Source of the DNA: Streptomyces sp. NBC_01275 | GTDB lineage: Bacteria; Actinomycetota; Actinomycetes; Streptomycetales; Streptomycetaceae | DNA length: 64,000 bases | Direction: 5' to 3' | NCBI RefSeq assembly: GCF_026340655.1 | Contig: NZ_JAPEOZ010000001.1 | Span: 9,982,001 to 10,046,000 of the forward strand | Part shown: one piece after another, positions 16,490 through 25,327 of the stretch | Layout of the letters: each line of letters opens with the position of its first letter | Position numbering within the stretch: position 1 is the stretch's first letter | Position numbers and translations under genes: made by a program | Notes under the pieces: generated by a model | What the model saw: the letters and a program-made list of their open reading frames with translations, nothing else | The model's database searches: none | What the model was told of the DNA's origin: nothing

Positions 16490-17539
16490 ATGCCTCCTGC
16501 CCCCGCGAGCCGGATCGACGTGCACCAGCACCTCGTCCCCTCCTTCTACCGCGACCTCCTCGCCAAGGCGGGCATCGCCGAAGCCGGCGGCCGGGCCCTG
16601 CCCGACTGGAGCCCGCAGGCCGCGCTGGAGCTGATGGACCTGCTGGGCGTCGCCACGGCCTTCGTGTCCGTCTCCACCCCCGGCGCCGGCTTCCTCGCCG
16701 ACCCGGGCGAGGCCGCCGATCTGGCCCGGCGGCTCAACGACTTCTCCGCGTCCCTCGCCGCCGAACACGCGGGCCGTTTCGGGTACTTCGCCACCCTGCC
16801 CATGCCCGATGCCGCCGCCTCCGCCGTCGAGGCCGAGCGGGCCCTGGACGAGCTGGGGGCCGACGGGGTCACCCTGCTCGCCAACAATCAGGGCGTCTAC
16901 CTCGGCGCGGGCGGCCAGGACGCGCTGTGGCGGCCCCTGAACGACCGCGGCGCCGTCGCGTTCATCCATCCCGCCGACCTTCCGGCGCCGGCCGTCGACG
17001 GGATCCCGCCGTTCGCCGCCGACTTCCTCCTCGACACCACCCGGGCCGCCTACCTCCTGGTCCGCAACGGCGTCGTGCGCGCGTACCCGAACATCCGGTT
17101 CATCCTCGGCCACGCCGGCGGTTTCGTCCCGTACGCCTCCCACCGCATGGCCGTCGCCATCGCGGCCGACACCGGACGCAGCCCCCTGGACGTGCTGGAC
17201 GACTTCCGCGGCTTCTACTTCGATACGGCCCTGTCCTCCAGCCCCGCCGCCCTGCCCACCCTGCTCGCCTTCGCCCGCCCCGGACACGTCCTGTTCGGCA
17301 GCGACTGGCCGTTCGCCCCCACGCCGGCAGGCCAGTACTTCGCGGGCGGCCTCGACAGCGGCGTCGACCCCGACGTCCTCCAGGCCGTCAACCGCACCAA
17401 CGCCGAAGCCCTGTTCCCCCGCCTGGCCGCCGCCCCCGTGCGGACTCCGCCTCGTCCGGTCCCGGCACGGCTGCGCCGGGCCGCCCAACGGGCCGCCGCC
17501 CGCCTCGTCTTCAAGCTCGTCCAGCCCGGCGCCGACTGA
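16490..17539 (+). CDS. Amidohydrolase family protein (ACMSD/aromatic decarboxylase type)
   Basis: A 349-residue metal-dependent TIM-barrel enzyme. Ligand motifs are visible: DVHQH near the N-terminus, FIHPAD mid-protein, LGHAGG and FGSDWP near the C-terminus. This amidohydrolase_2 group includes 2-amino-3-carboxymuconate semialdehyde, 5-carboxyvanillate and resorcylate decarboxylases. An AGGAG site precedes the ATG. It follows the damaged hydratase and is intact, so it may still work alone on an aromatic or muconate carboxylate. The last 40 residues are basic and Ala/Arg rich, beyond the catalytic domain. Confidence 0.88.
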   Translation: MPPAPASRIDVHQHLVPSFYRDLLAKAGIAEAGGRALPDWSPQAALELMDLLGVATAFVSVSTPGAGFLADPGEAADLARRLNDFSASLAAEHAGRFGYFATLPMPDAAASAVEAERALDELGADGVTLLANNQGVYLGAGGQDALWRPLNDRGAVAFIHPADLPAPAVDGIPPFAADFLLDTTRAAYLLVRNGVVRAYPNIRFILGHAGGFVPYASHRMAVAIAADTGRSPLDVLDDFRGFYFDTALSSSPAALPTLLAFARPGHVLFGSDWPFAPTPAGQYFAGGLDSGVDPDVLQAVNRTNAEALFPRLAAAPVRTPPRPVPARLRRAAQRAAARLVFKLVQPGAD

Positions 17540-17581
17540 TACCCGCCCCTCCCTGCCACGGCGCAGGTCAAGCGCTGGGGA

Positions 17582-17608
17582 GAACGGCGATCGGCGGTGC
17601 TGCCGTTC
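17582..17608. terminator. Hairpin between convergent genes
   Basis: GAACGGC and GCCGTTC form a 7-bp stem with a 13-base loop between the amidohydrolase and the leftward exporter gene. It could end transcription from either side. Confidence 0.45.
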
Positions 17609-18890
17609 AGCGTGCGAGCTGCTCGATCGGTTCCGGGACGGTCGCCGGTCGGTGTCGACGGGCGGAGAAGCCGAGCCCGACGGCGCCGATCGACCCGGCG
17701 AGCGCGAGTACGCCCATGGCGGCCGCCAGGCTGCCGACGGCGGCGGTGAGCGCGAGCACCACGAGCGGGCAGACGAACTGGCCGATGAAGAAGGAACCCG
17801 TCCACAACCCGGTGCCGCGGCCGCGGTCGGCGTACGCGAGCTTGGACATGGCGAGGGTGAGCAGGCTCGGCAGCATGATGCCGCCGCCGAAGCAGTTGAT
17901 CACGGCGCCGAGGGTCAGGACGACGGGGCCGGGGGCGAGCCAGATCACGGCGAAGCCGAGCGCGCACAGGGCGAAGACGGTGGGCAGCCAGGAGGCCGGG
18001 CTGCGACCGGCCTTGGCGAAGACGCCGGCGCCGATCACGGTCGCCGCGCTGGAGGCGGCGATGGCCAGCCCGATCACGCCGGGGTCGGTGACGCCCATGT
18101 CGTCGAGGAGGAAGGCCATCTCCACCTGGACCGTGTAGAAGAGGACGGCGCCGAGGACGGTCAGGGCGCAGGTCCCGGCCAGCGGCCGCCAGGGGAAGGG
18201 ACGTGCCGGCTCGGAGGGCGTGGTGGGGGAGGGGACGGCGGCCCTGTCGGCCGGTCGGGGCCGACGCAGACAGGCGGCCAGGGCGGGGGCGAGCAGCAGG
18301 CTCGCGGCGTACGCCCAGAACGGTGTGCGCCAGCCGGCCGACCCGGCCACGCCGCCCAGCACGAAGAAGGCAGTCGCGGAGATCGAGGCGCACATGGTCT
18401 GCAGGGCCAGGTAGCGGTCGCGTTGTCTGCCGGAGTAGTAGTCGCCGATCAGGGTGGTGCAGCAGGTCATGATGGCGGCTTCGACGACGCCGACGAGGGC
18501 GCGGCTGGCGACGATGGCGGCGAGGGAGTCCAGCCACAGCGGGGCGGTGCCGAGGATCGCGTAGAGCACGGTCGCGACGACGAGCAGGCGTTCGCGGCCG
18601 AGCCGGTCGACGACGACGCCGGCGAAGGGCGCCAGCAGCGCCAGGGAGAGGGCGGGGATCGTCAGGGCCATCGGGACCAGCGCGTCGACGCCCGGCACGT
18701 CGGCGAAGTGGTCCTGCATCCGCGGCAGGACGGGAGCGATGAGCACCGCGCCCAGGATGGGCAGACAACTGCCCGCCATCAGCAGCGTGATGCGAAGCCG
18801 GTGGCCGGGACCGGACACGGTCCGCTCGGACGGGTCGTCCACGAGGGGTGAGGGCGGCGGGGAGGGGAACGCGGGCACGGGTGCAGGCAT
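17607..18890 (-). CDS. Major facilitator superfamily transporter
   Basis: A 427-residue membrane transporter with about 12 hydrophobic segments. The N-terminal half carries the first helix LLMAGSCLPILGAVLIAPVLP and the loop motif GVVVDRLGRERLLV. The ATG at 18890 is chosen because GTGGAG lies seven bases upstream; readings further upstream are basic and low-complexity. It resembles drug or small-molecule exporters, and the substrate is not evident. It stands alone on the minus strand between two aromatic-catabolic groups, so export of a toxic aromatic is possible. Confidence 0.9.
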   Translation of the reverse strand: MPAPVPAFPSPPPSPLVDDPSERTVSGPGHRLRITLLMAGSCLPILGAVLIAPVLPRMQDHFADVPGVDALVPMALTIPALSLALLAPFAGVVVDRLGRERLLVVATVLYAILGTAPLWLDSLAAIVASRALVGVVEAAIMTCCTTLIGDYYSGRQRDRYLALQTMCASISATAFFVLGGVAGSAGWRTPFWAYAASLLLAPALAACLRRPRPADRAAVPSPTTPSEPARPFPWRPLAGTCALTVLGAVLFYTVQVEMAFLLDDMGVTDPGVIGLAIAASSAATVIGAGVFAKAGRSPASWLPTVFALCALGFAVIWLAPGPVVLTLGAVINCFGGGIMLPSLLTLAMSKLAYADRGRGTGLWTGSFFIGQFVCPLVVLALTAAVGSLAAAMGVLALAGSIGAVGLGFSARRHRPATVPEPIEQLAR

Positions 18891-19196
18891 GCGGGAACTC
18901 CACCTGGCGTAGCGGGAAGGGAAGAGGGCGCGGCCACCTGGGGGAGGCCGTGAGGCCGCCCCGAGCGCGGGACGGATGTGGAGCGGGGGCGCCGATGACG
19001 GCCGTGGCGTCGCGAAGGTCCGGCTTGCCGGGGGCCTGCGCCGACCCGGCAGCGGTGAGCGGTGCGGCTCCGGCGCCGGGTTGAGACGACTATGGGTCAC
19101 CGGGCAGGTCCTGCCTAGCCCTCGCCCGATCGAGATCGAAGATGTGGATCATTCATGCCTTGGATGCCGCAAGGCGGGAGTGGCGATACGGCCGGG
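18891..19196. other. Intergenic region upstream of the exporter
   Basis: About 300 bases between the exporter start and the LysR stop. It must hold the exporter promoter (minus strand). No gene, strong palindrome or terminator was recognised. Confidence 0.5.
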
Positions 19197-20117
19197 TCAG
19201 CGACCGTACGCCGAAGCGGCGAGCCCCGCTCCCACACGGGCGGCGGTCTCGCGCAGCCACATGTGGGCCGCGTCCTGGGTGTGGACCGGGTGCCACCAGA
19301 GAGCTTCCTGTAGAGGCACCGCCTCGTAGGGGGCCTCCATGACGCGTACGGCGGCCACCCCGCTCAGCCGTTCGGCCAGGCGCTGTTGCACGAGGGCGAT
19401 CCGTCGGGTGCCGGCGACCAGGAAGGGCAGCACCTGGAAGCTGTCGACGGACACCTCGACGCGGGGGTCGACGCCGAGCATGCTCAGCTGCCGCGCGGCG
19501 GGCGCGTCGTAGGTGCGCTGGTAGGTGACCCAGGGCAGCCGTGCCAGGTCGTCCATGGTCAGCCGGTCGCCGACCTCGTCATTGGCCTCGGCGACGAGGA
19601 CGACCCAGCGGTCGGCGAACAGCTCGACGGCGGGGAAACCGCTGATGACGCCGTGCGGCATCAGCAGCCCGTCGGCCGTGCTGAGCAGCGTCTCGGTGTC
19701 CTCCGCCACCTCGGTCGGAGGCCGTTGGAAGCGCAGCCGTACCCCTGGGGCCTCGGCGTGCACGGTACGGGCGAGTTCGGCGCCGTACACGGCGATGGCG
19801 TAGTCGGAGGCGAGCAGGGTGAACTCGTGCTCCTCGCTGCCCGGCAGGAAGTCGGCCCTGCTGCTGAACACCCGTTCCAGCAGGTCACAGGCGGTGGCCG
19901 TGCGCTCGAGCAGGGCGCGGCCGAGGGCGGTGAGTTCGTAGTGTCCGCCGACCCGGGAGAGCAGTTCGTCGTCGAAGTGGCGGCGCAGGCGGGCCAGGGC
20001 GGCGCTCATCGCGGGCTGACTGAGCCCGATGCGCTGTCCGGCGCGGGTGACGTTGCGTTCCTCCAGCAGGGCCCGCAGGGACAGGACGAGATTCAGATCG
20101 AGGCCGGACAGGTGCAC
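19197..20117 (-). CDS. LysR family regulator
   Basis: A 306-residue regulator of the NahR/NodD-like branch. It has an N-terminal winged helix-turn-helix (LDLNLVLSLRALLEERNVTRAGQRIGLSQPAMSAALARLR, residues 5-44) and a substrate-binding-like effector domain. The GTG at 20117 is chosen because GGAGG lies four bases upstream; residues further upstream do not belong to the family. It diverges from the seven-gene aromatic operon, the classic arrangement for a LysR activator that senses a pathway substrate. Confidence 0.92.
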   Translation of the reverse strand: MHLSGLDLNLVLSLRALLEERNVTRAGQRIGLSQPAMSAALARLRRHFDDELLSRVGGHYELTALGRALLERTATACDLLERVFSSRADFLPGSEEHEFTLLASDYAIAVYGAELARTVHAEAPGVRLRFQRPPTEVAEDTETLLSTADGLLMPHGVISGFPAVELFADRWVVLVAEANDEVGDRLTMDDLARLPWVTYQRTYDAPAARQLSMLGVDPRVEVSVDSFQVLPFLVAGTRRIALVQQRLAERLSGVAAVRVMEAPYEAVPLQEALWWHPVHTQDAAHMWLRETAARVGAGLAASAYGR

Positions 20118-20177
20118 AGCGCCTCCAGAACGAGTCCGCCCGAGCCGCGACACGCACCCGAGCGACATTTGTGCGGT

Positions 20178-20192
20178 GGATGATCGACATCC
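20178..20192. promoter_or_regulatory. Inverted repeat in the LysR/operon divergent promoter
   Basis: GGATG-ATCGA-CATCC is a perfect 5-bp inverted repeat, flanked by T and A, about 70 bases before the operon's first gene. It fits the T-Nx-A dyads bound by LysR regulators. Confidence 0.5.
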
Positions 20193-20262
20193 AAAGAATC
20201 TATTTCCCAGATTACGAGGTGTCGGGCCAGATTAGTCGCACCGCAATCAGGAGGACATTCCC

Positions 20263-21255
20263 GTGAAACCCGCAGCCTCTTCCGCGTCCTTCTCCGGACC
20301 CTTCGCCCTCGGCACTCTCTCCGCCCCTGACCAGGTGCCTTTCCCCGCTCTCGTGATCCCCGGGGAGCGTGTGCTGAACCTTCGCACGGCCCTCGGCGAC
20401 CCCGCCTCGACGACCCGGGGGATCCTCGAGCACTGGGACGAGACGCTGCCCCGTCTGCGGACGCTGGCGGCGGACCCGACCGGCGCCTGGCAGCCTCTCG
20501 ACGGCCTGCAGGTGTACGCCCCCGTCGAGCCCCGCCAGGTCTTCCAGTCCGGCGCCAACTACCGGCAGCACGTGATCGATCTGGAGGTCGCCCACCGCCC
20601 GCCCGACGACCCGCGCACGGTGGAGGAGGCGCGGGCGGAGATCGCGGAGGTCATGGACCGCAGGGCGGCGGACGATCTGCCGTACGTGTTCATCGGCCTG
20701 CCGAGCGCCGTCACCGGCCCGTACGACGACGTGGTGCTGCCCGCATGGGCCGAACAGCCGGACTGGGAGCTGGAGTTGGCTGCCGTCATCGCCAGGCCCG
20801 CATACCGGGTGACGGTCGAGGAGGCGTCGGCGCACATCGCCGGGTACACCATCGCCAACGACCTCACCGACCGCGCCACCGTCTTCCGCCGGGACATGAA
20901 GGCCATCGGCACCGACTGGCTGCGCAGCAAGAACGCGCCCGGCTTCACCCCGCTCGGCCCGTGGATCGTGCCGGCGGAGTCGGTAGCGGACCCGTCCGAT
21001 CTGAGGGTCACGCTGAAGCTGAACGGCGAGACCATGCAGGACGAGTCCACCAAGGACATGCTCTTCGGCATCGCACGGCTGGTGTCGTACGCCTCGCAGA
21101 CCGCCCGACTCCTCCCCGGCGACCTCGTGTTGACGGGCAGCCCGGCCGGCAACGGCATGCACTGGGGGCGGTTGCTGCGGGGCGGCGACGTCATGGAGGG
21201 CTCGATCACCGGGCTCGGCGCCCAGCGCACCCGCTGCGTCGCGGAGGCCTCCTGA
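20263..21255 (+). CDS. FAH family hydrolase
   Basis: A 330-residue fumarylacetoacetate hydrolase-fold enzyme, expected to cleave or hydrate a 2,4-dioxo acid made by ring fission. Seen are VFQSGANYRQHVIDLE (N-terminal substrate region), ELELAAVIARP (metal glutamates), IAGYTIANDLTDR, LGPWIVPAESV and PGDLVLTGSPAGNG. AGGAGGA precedes the GTG. It is the first gene of the LysR-controlled operon and shares the TGATG stop/start with the next gene. It is longer than the other FAH proteins here, with about 40 extra N-terminal residues. Confidence 0.9.
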   Translation: MKPAASSASFSGPFALGTLSAPDQVPFPALVIPGERVLNLRTALGDPASTTRGILEHWDETLPRLRTLAADPTGAWQPLDGLQVYAPVEPRQVFQSGANYRQHVIDLEVAHRPPDDPRTVEEARAEIAEVMDRRAADDLPYVFIGLPSAVTGPYDDVVLPAWAEQPDWELELAAVIARPAYRVTVEEASAHIAGYTIANDLTDRATVFRRDMKAIGTDWLRSKNAPGFTPLGPWIVPAESVADPSDLRVTLKLNGETMQDESTKDMLFGIARLVSYASQTARLLPGDLVLTGSPAGNGMHWGRLLRGGDVMEGSITGLGAQRTRCVAEAS

Positions 21256-22220
21256 TGACTCTCGACCGCACCGACCCCGAGGGCGCGATCGCCGAAGCCG
21301 CCAAGTCCTGGTCGAACTGGGGCCGTTGGGGTGAGGACGACGTGCTCGGCACCCTCAACTTCCTCGACGAGGCCAAGCGCCGTGCGGGAGCCGCGCTCGT
21401 ACGGCGCGGGGCCAGCTTCTCGCTGTCGCAGCGGTTCGACATGAACGGCCCGCAGAAGGGCTGGCGCCGCCGCACCAACCCCGTGCACACCATGCTCGAC
21501 ACGGGCACGGACGCGGCGCTGGGCAACCAGGGCTTCCCGCACGGCATCGGCGGCGCGGACGACGTGATCGCGATGCCGTTGCAGTGCTCCACCCAGTGGG
21601 ACGGCCTCGGTCACATCTTCGACCACGGCAGGGCGTGGAACGGGCGGGCGGCCGAGAAGGTCGTCACCTCGGACGGCGACCTCGTCACCGGCATCGAGCA
21701 CATGGCGCCGTACGTCGCCGGGCGTGGAGTCCTCCTCGACGTCGGCCGTGCGGCGGGCGACGAACGCGGTGAGCTGCCGGACGGTTTCGCGATCACCGAG
21801 GAACATCTGACCGCGACCGCCGAGGCGCACGGCGTGACGGTCGGCCGCGGGGACATCGTCGTCGTGCGGACGGGCCGGCTGGCGCGCGCCCGCCGCGAGG
21901 GCTGGGGCGACTACGCGGGCGGCGACTCGCCCGGCCTGTCCTTCACCACGGCCGGCTGGCTGCACCGCACCGAGATCGCCGCGATCGCCACCGACACCTG
22001 GGGCTTCGAAGTCCGGCCCAACGAGTTCGACGAAGCCTTCCAACCGCTGCACCAGGTCGCCATTCCCCACCTGGGCCTGCTCATAGGCGAGATGTGGGAT
22101 CCCGAGGCGCTCGCCGCCGACTGCGCGGCCGACGGCGTGCACGAGTTCTGGCTCACCGCCGCCCCCCTTCCCATCACCGGAGCCGTCGGCTCCCCTGTCA
22201 ACCCGGTCGCCGTCAAGTGA
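21255..22220 (+). CDS. Cyclase family protein (kynurenine formamidase-like)
   Basis: A 321-residue metal-dependent hydrolase of the cyclase/KynB superfamily. The family's metal motif is recognisable as QCSTQWDGLGHIFDHGRAWNG (the usual HxGTHxD is replaced by S-T-Q-W-D-G-L-G-H). Further conserved stretches are GRGDIVVVRTGR and LHQVAIPHLGLLIGEMWD. Relatives hydrolyse cyclic or N-formyl aromatic compounds and lactones. It begins with one base of overlap with the FAH gene. In this operon a lactone or enol-ester opening step is plausible, but the substrate is not known. Confidence 0.88.
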   Translation: MTLDRTDPEGAIAEAAKSWSNWGRWGEDDVLGTLNFLDEAKRRAGAALVRRGASFSLSQRFDMNGPQKGWRRRTNPVHTMLDTGTDAALGNQGFPHGIGGADDVIAMPLQCSTQWDGLGHIFDHGRAWNGRAAEKVVTSDGDLVTGIEHMAPYVAGRGVLLDVGRAAGDERGELPDGFAITEEHLTATAEAHGVTVGRGDIVVVRTGRLARARREGWGDYAGGDSPGLSFTTAGWLHRTEIAAIATDTWGFEVRPNEFDEAFQPLHQVAIPHLGLLIGEMWDPEALAADCAADGVHEFWLTAAPLPITGAVGSPVNPVAVK

Positions 22221-22243
22221 CCGGCGGAACAAGGAAGTCCCCC

Positions 22244-23374
22244 ATGTCCGACACCCGCACGGTCCTCGTCATCGGCGGCGGCGCCTCAGGCAACGCCGTC
22301 ACCGTCCTGCTGCGCCGCGCCGGCCTCGCCGTCGACCTGATCGAGGCCAGACCCGACTGGAACGCCACCACCGGCTCGGGCATCACCCTCCAGGGCAACG
22401 CCCTGCGCGTCCTGCGCGAGTTGGGCGTGTGGGAGCAGGTGGCGGCCTCCGGGTTCGCCTACGGCTCGCTGGGGGTGACCGCCCCCGACGGCGCCCTGCT
22501 GTTCGTCAAGGAGGACATGAGGACCGGCGGCGACGACCTGCCCGCCACCCTCGGCCTGCAACGCCCGCAACTGCAGCGGATCCTGATCGACGCGGTCCGC
22601 GCCTGCGGCGCCACCGTGCGTCTCGGCACCACCGCCGAGACGCTGAAGCAGGACGCGGACGGTGTCTCCGTCCGGTTCAGCGACGGCGCCGAGGGCCGCT
22701 ACGACCTGGTCATCGCCGCCGACGGCGTCAGCTCCCGGACCCGCGCCGAGATCGGCATCGCCGACCGGTCCGAGCCCGTCGGCATGGCCATCTGGCGCAC
22801 CCCGGCCCCGCGCCCCGAGCGCGTCACCCGCACGGACCTCACCTACGGCGGCCCGGCCTACATCGCGGGCTACACCCCCACCGGCGAGCACACCCTCTAC
22901 GCCTACGTGGTGGAGGCCTGCCGCGACCGCAGGACCATCGACCCGTCCGCCTACGCGGACGAGATGCGCCGGCTCGCCGAGCAGTACGGCGGCGTCTGGC
23001 CCGAGATCACCCAGCACATCACCGACCCGGACCAGGTCAACTACACCTGGTTCGACCGCCTGCTGGTCGAGGGCTCCTGGCACCGCGGCCGGGTCGTGCT
23101 CATCGGCGACGCCGCGCACTGCTGCCCGCCCACCTTCGCCCAGGGCGCGGCCATGTCCCTGGAGGACGCCTCGGTCCTGACCGAACTGCTCACCAGCGGC
23201 CGGCCATGGGACGACGACCTGTTCCAGGCCTACTACGAGCGCCGCATCCCGCGCGTGCGGACCGTCGTCGAGGCGTCCGTACAGCTCTGCCAGTGGCAGC
23301 TGGACGGGGTGCGCGACGCCGACGTGCCCGGACTGATCGGCCGCACCATGACCGTTCTCCGGGAGCTGCCGTGA
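22244..23374 (+). CDS. FAD-dependent aromatic hydroxylase (PHBH fold)
   Basis: A 376-residue class A flavin monooxygenase that should hydroxylate an aromatic ring using NAD(P)H and oxygen. It has the N-terminal dinucleotide motif VLVIGGGASGNAVTVLLRRAG, the mid DLVIAADGVSSRTR (DG motif) and the GD motif VVLIGDAAHCCPPTFAQGAAMSLEDA. AAGGAAG precedes the ATG. Its stop overlaps the GTG of the next gene by four bases. It probably makes the diol for the type I extradiol dioxygenase two genes downstream. Confidence 0.92.
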   Translation: MSDTRTVLVIGGGASGNAVTVLLRRAGLAVDLIEARPDWNATTGSGITLQGNALRVLRELGVWEQVAASGFAYGSLGVTAPDGALLFVKEDMRTGGDDLPATLGLQRPQLQRILIDAVRACGATVRLGTTAETLKQDADGVSVRFSDGAEGRYDLVIAADGVSSRTRAEIGIADRSEPVGMAIWRTPAPRPERVTRTDLTYGGPAYIAGYTPTGEHTLYAYVVEACRDRRTIDPSAYADEMRRLAEQYGGVWPEITQHITDPDQVNYTWFDRLLVEGSWHRGRVVLIGDAAHCCPPTFAQGAAMSLEDASVLTELLTSGRPWDDDLFQAYYERRIPRVRTVVEASVQLCQWQLDGVRDADVPGLIGRTMTVLRELP

Positions 23375-24378
23375 CGCCCCCCACCGTCCCCACCGTCGAC
23401 GTCCACGCCCACGTCCTGCTGCCCCAGGTCGAGGAACTCGTGGCCGGCCTTCCCGGTCTGGCCGAGGCCCGGGCGCTGGACGCCCGGCGCAACGGCCCCG
23501 CCTCCCTGGCCGTCAGCGGCCCCATGGTGCGCGAGCGCATCCCGAAGCTGACCGACGTCGGTGTGCGGCTGGCCGCGATGGACGCGCAGGGCGTGGACGT
23601 CCAGCTGGTCAGCCCCTCCCCGTCGCACTACCACTACTGGACGGACGAGGAGACGGCCGAGAAACTGCACCGGCTGGCCAATGAGGCGACGGCCGCGCAC
23701 TGCGCCCAGGCGCCCGACCGGCTGCTCGGGCTCGGGCTCGTCCCCCTCCAACACCCGGACCTGGCCGTGCGCGCCCTCGAACACGCCCTGGACCAGGGCC
23801 TGTCAGGCGTCGAGATCTCCAGCCACGCTCCGGGGCGCGAGCTGTCCGACCCGGCGTACGAACCCTTCTGGACACGCGCCGAGCAGACGGGCGCGATCCT
23901 CTTCCTGCACCCCTTCGGCTGCACGCTCGACGAGCGGCTGGACCAGTGGTACCTGTCCAACACCGTCGGCCAGCCCACCGAGAACGCGGTCGCGCTGTCC
24001 CACCTCGTCTTCTCCGGGGTACTGGACCGCCACCCCGGACTGAAGCTGATCGCCGCGCACGGCGGCGGCTATCTGCCCACCCACCTCGGGCGCTCCGACC
24101 ACGCCTGGTCCGCCCGCTCCGACGCCGGCGCGGGCTGCGCCCACCTGCCCAGCAGCTATCTGCGGCGTCTGTACTTCGACTCCCTGGTCCACGACCCGCA
24201 CGTACTGCGGGAGTTGATCCGCGTGGCCGGCGCCGACCGGGTCCTGCTCGGCTCCGACTTCCCCTTCGACATGGGCGCCGAGAACCCGGTCGGCGCGCTC
24301 CGTGCCGCGCGGCTCTCGGATGCCGACTTCCACGCCGTCCGGGGCGGCAACGCCGCCGCCCTCCTCCGGAAGGACTGA
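23371..24378 (+). CDS. Amidohydrolase family protein (aromatic decarboxylase type)
   Basis: A 335-residue amidohydrolase_2 TIM-barrel enzyme. Metal ligands are visible in VDVHAHVLLP, FLHPFGCT, AAHGGGYLP and GSDFPFDMG, as in ACMSD and related non-oxidative decarboxylases. The GTG overlaps the FAD monooxygenase stop. In the operon it could decarboxylate an aromatic acid before ring cleavage or a muconate-type product after it. It is a paralogue in type of the amidohydrolase at 16.5-17.5 kb, though not close in sequence. Confidence 0.9.
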   Translation: MTPPTVPTVDVHAHVLLPQVEELVAGLPGLAEARALDARRNGPASLAVSGPMVRERIPKLTDVGVRLAAMDAQGVDVQLVSPSPSHYHYWTDEETAEKLHRLANEATAAHCAQAPDRLLGLGLVPLQHPDLAVRALEHALDQGLSGVEISSHAPGRELSDPAYEPFWTRAEQTGAILFLHPFGCTLDERLDQWYLSNTVGQPTENAVALSHLVFSGVLDRHPGLKLIAAHGGGYLPTHLGRSDHAWSARSDAGAGCAHLPSSYLRRLYFDSLVHDPHVLRELIRVAGADRVLLGSDFPFDMGAENPVGALRAARLSDADFHAVRGGNAAALLRKD

Positions 24379-24382
24379 CACC

Positions 24383-25315
24383 ATGCGCCTGCTCACCCAC
24401 CTGCGGCACGTCGATCTGGCCGTGCCCGACTACGACAAGCAGCTCGACTTCTACTCGGGTGTCTGGGGCCTGACCAAGGTCGCCGAGGACTCCGGGATCT
24501 CCTTCCTGGCCGCCGAAGGCTCCCCCGAGAGTTACGTCGTGCGGCTGCGCAAAGCCGAGGAGAAGCGCCTGGACCTCGTCTCCTACGGCGCCGCGAGCGC
24601 CGAGGACGTGGACACGCTCGCTGAGCAACTCCTGGCCGGGGGAGTGGAGTTGATCTCGCAGCCGGGCACAGTCGACACCCCCGGCGGCGGCTACGGCTTC
24701 CGCTTCTTCGACGTCGACGGCCGCACCGTCGAGGTCTCCGCCGACGTCGGGGCCAGGCGGCACCGCAGGATCGAGGAGAAGGAGGCGATCCCGGTCAGGC
24801 TGTCCCACGTCGTTCTCAACTCACCCGACCTGAACCGCACCCGGGAGTGGTACGAACGACACCTCGGCTTCCGTCTCTCCGACACCCTCATGCATCCGAG
24901 GATGGGCGAGGCGATGCACTTCATGCGCATCAGCAGCCAGCACCACTCCATGGCCATCGCCCAGGGCCCGCACACCGCCCTGCACCACGTCTCCTTCGAG
25001 ATGCGCGGCATCGACGAGTACCTGCGCGGCTCGGGCCGGGTGATCCGGGCCGGTTTCCGCAAGCTGTGGGGGCCGGGCCGGCACACGGCGGGCGACAACA
25101 CGTTCACGTACTTCCTGGACCCGCAGGGCAACACGGTCGAGTACACGACGGAGCTGGAGGTCCTCGACGAGGACACCTGGCACCCGCACGTCTACGACTT
25201 CTCCCAGCCCGACGTCGCCGACCAGTGGGGCACCGCGAACCCGATGAACGAGCTGGTCGCCAAGGAGTCGTTCAACGACGTCGACCGCGGCGTGTTCGTC
25301 GCACCGCCGGTGTAA
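24383..25315 (+). CDS. Type I extradiol (VOC) ring-cleavage dioxygenase
   Basis: A 310-residue two-domain vicinal-oxygen-chelate dioxygenase of the catechol 2,3-dioxygenase/BphC type. The first domain begins LRHVDLAVPDYDKQLDFYS. The second, catalytic domain begins LSHVVLNSPDLNRTREWYERHLGF (first metal His), then ALHHVSFEM (second His) and GNTVEYTTELEVL (metal Glu). QHHSMAIAQGPH supplies the active-site histidine region. It starts five bases after the amidohydrolase and is intact, unlike the similar remnant at 14-15 kb. Likely role: open the catechol made by the FAD hydroxylase. Confidence 0.92.
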   Translation: MRLLTHLRHVDLAVPDYDKQLDFYSGVWGLTKVAEDSGISFLAAEGSPESYVVRLRKAEEKRLDLVSYGAASAEDVDTLAEQLLAGGVELISQPGTVDTPGGGYGFRFFDVDGRTVEVSADVGARRHRRIEEKEAIPVRLSHVVLNSPDLNRTREWYERHLGFRLSDTLMHPRMGEAMHFMRISSQHHSMAIAQGPHTALHHVSFEMRGIDEYLRGSGRVIRAGFRKLWGPGRHTAGDNTFTYFLDPQGNTVEYTTELEVLDEDTWHPHVYDFSQPDVADQWGTANPMNELVAKESFNDVDRGVFVAPPV

Positions 25316-25327
25316 GGGGCGTCGGCC

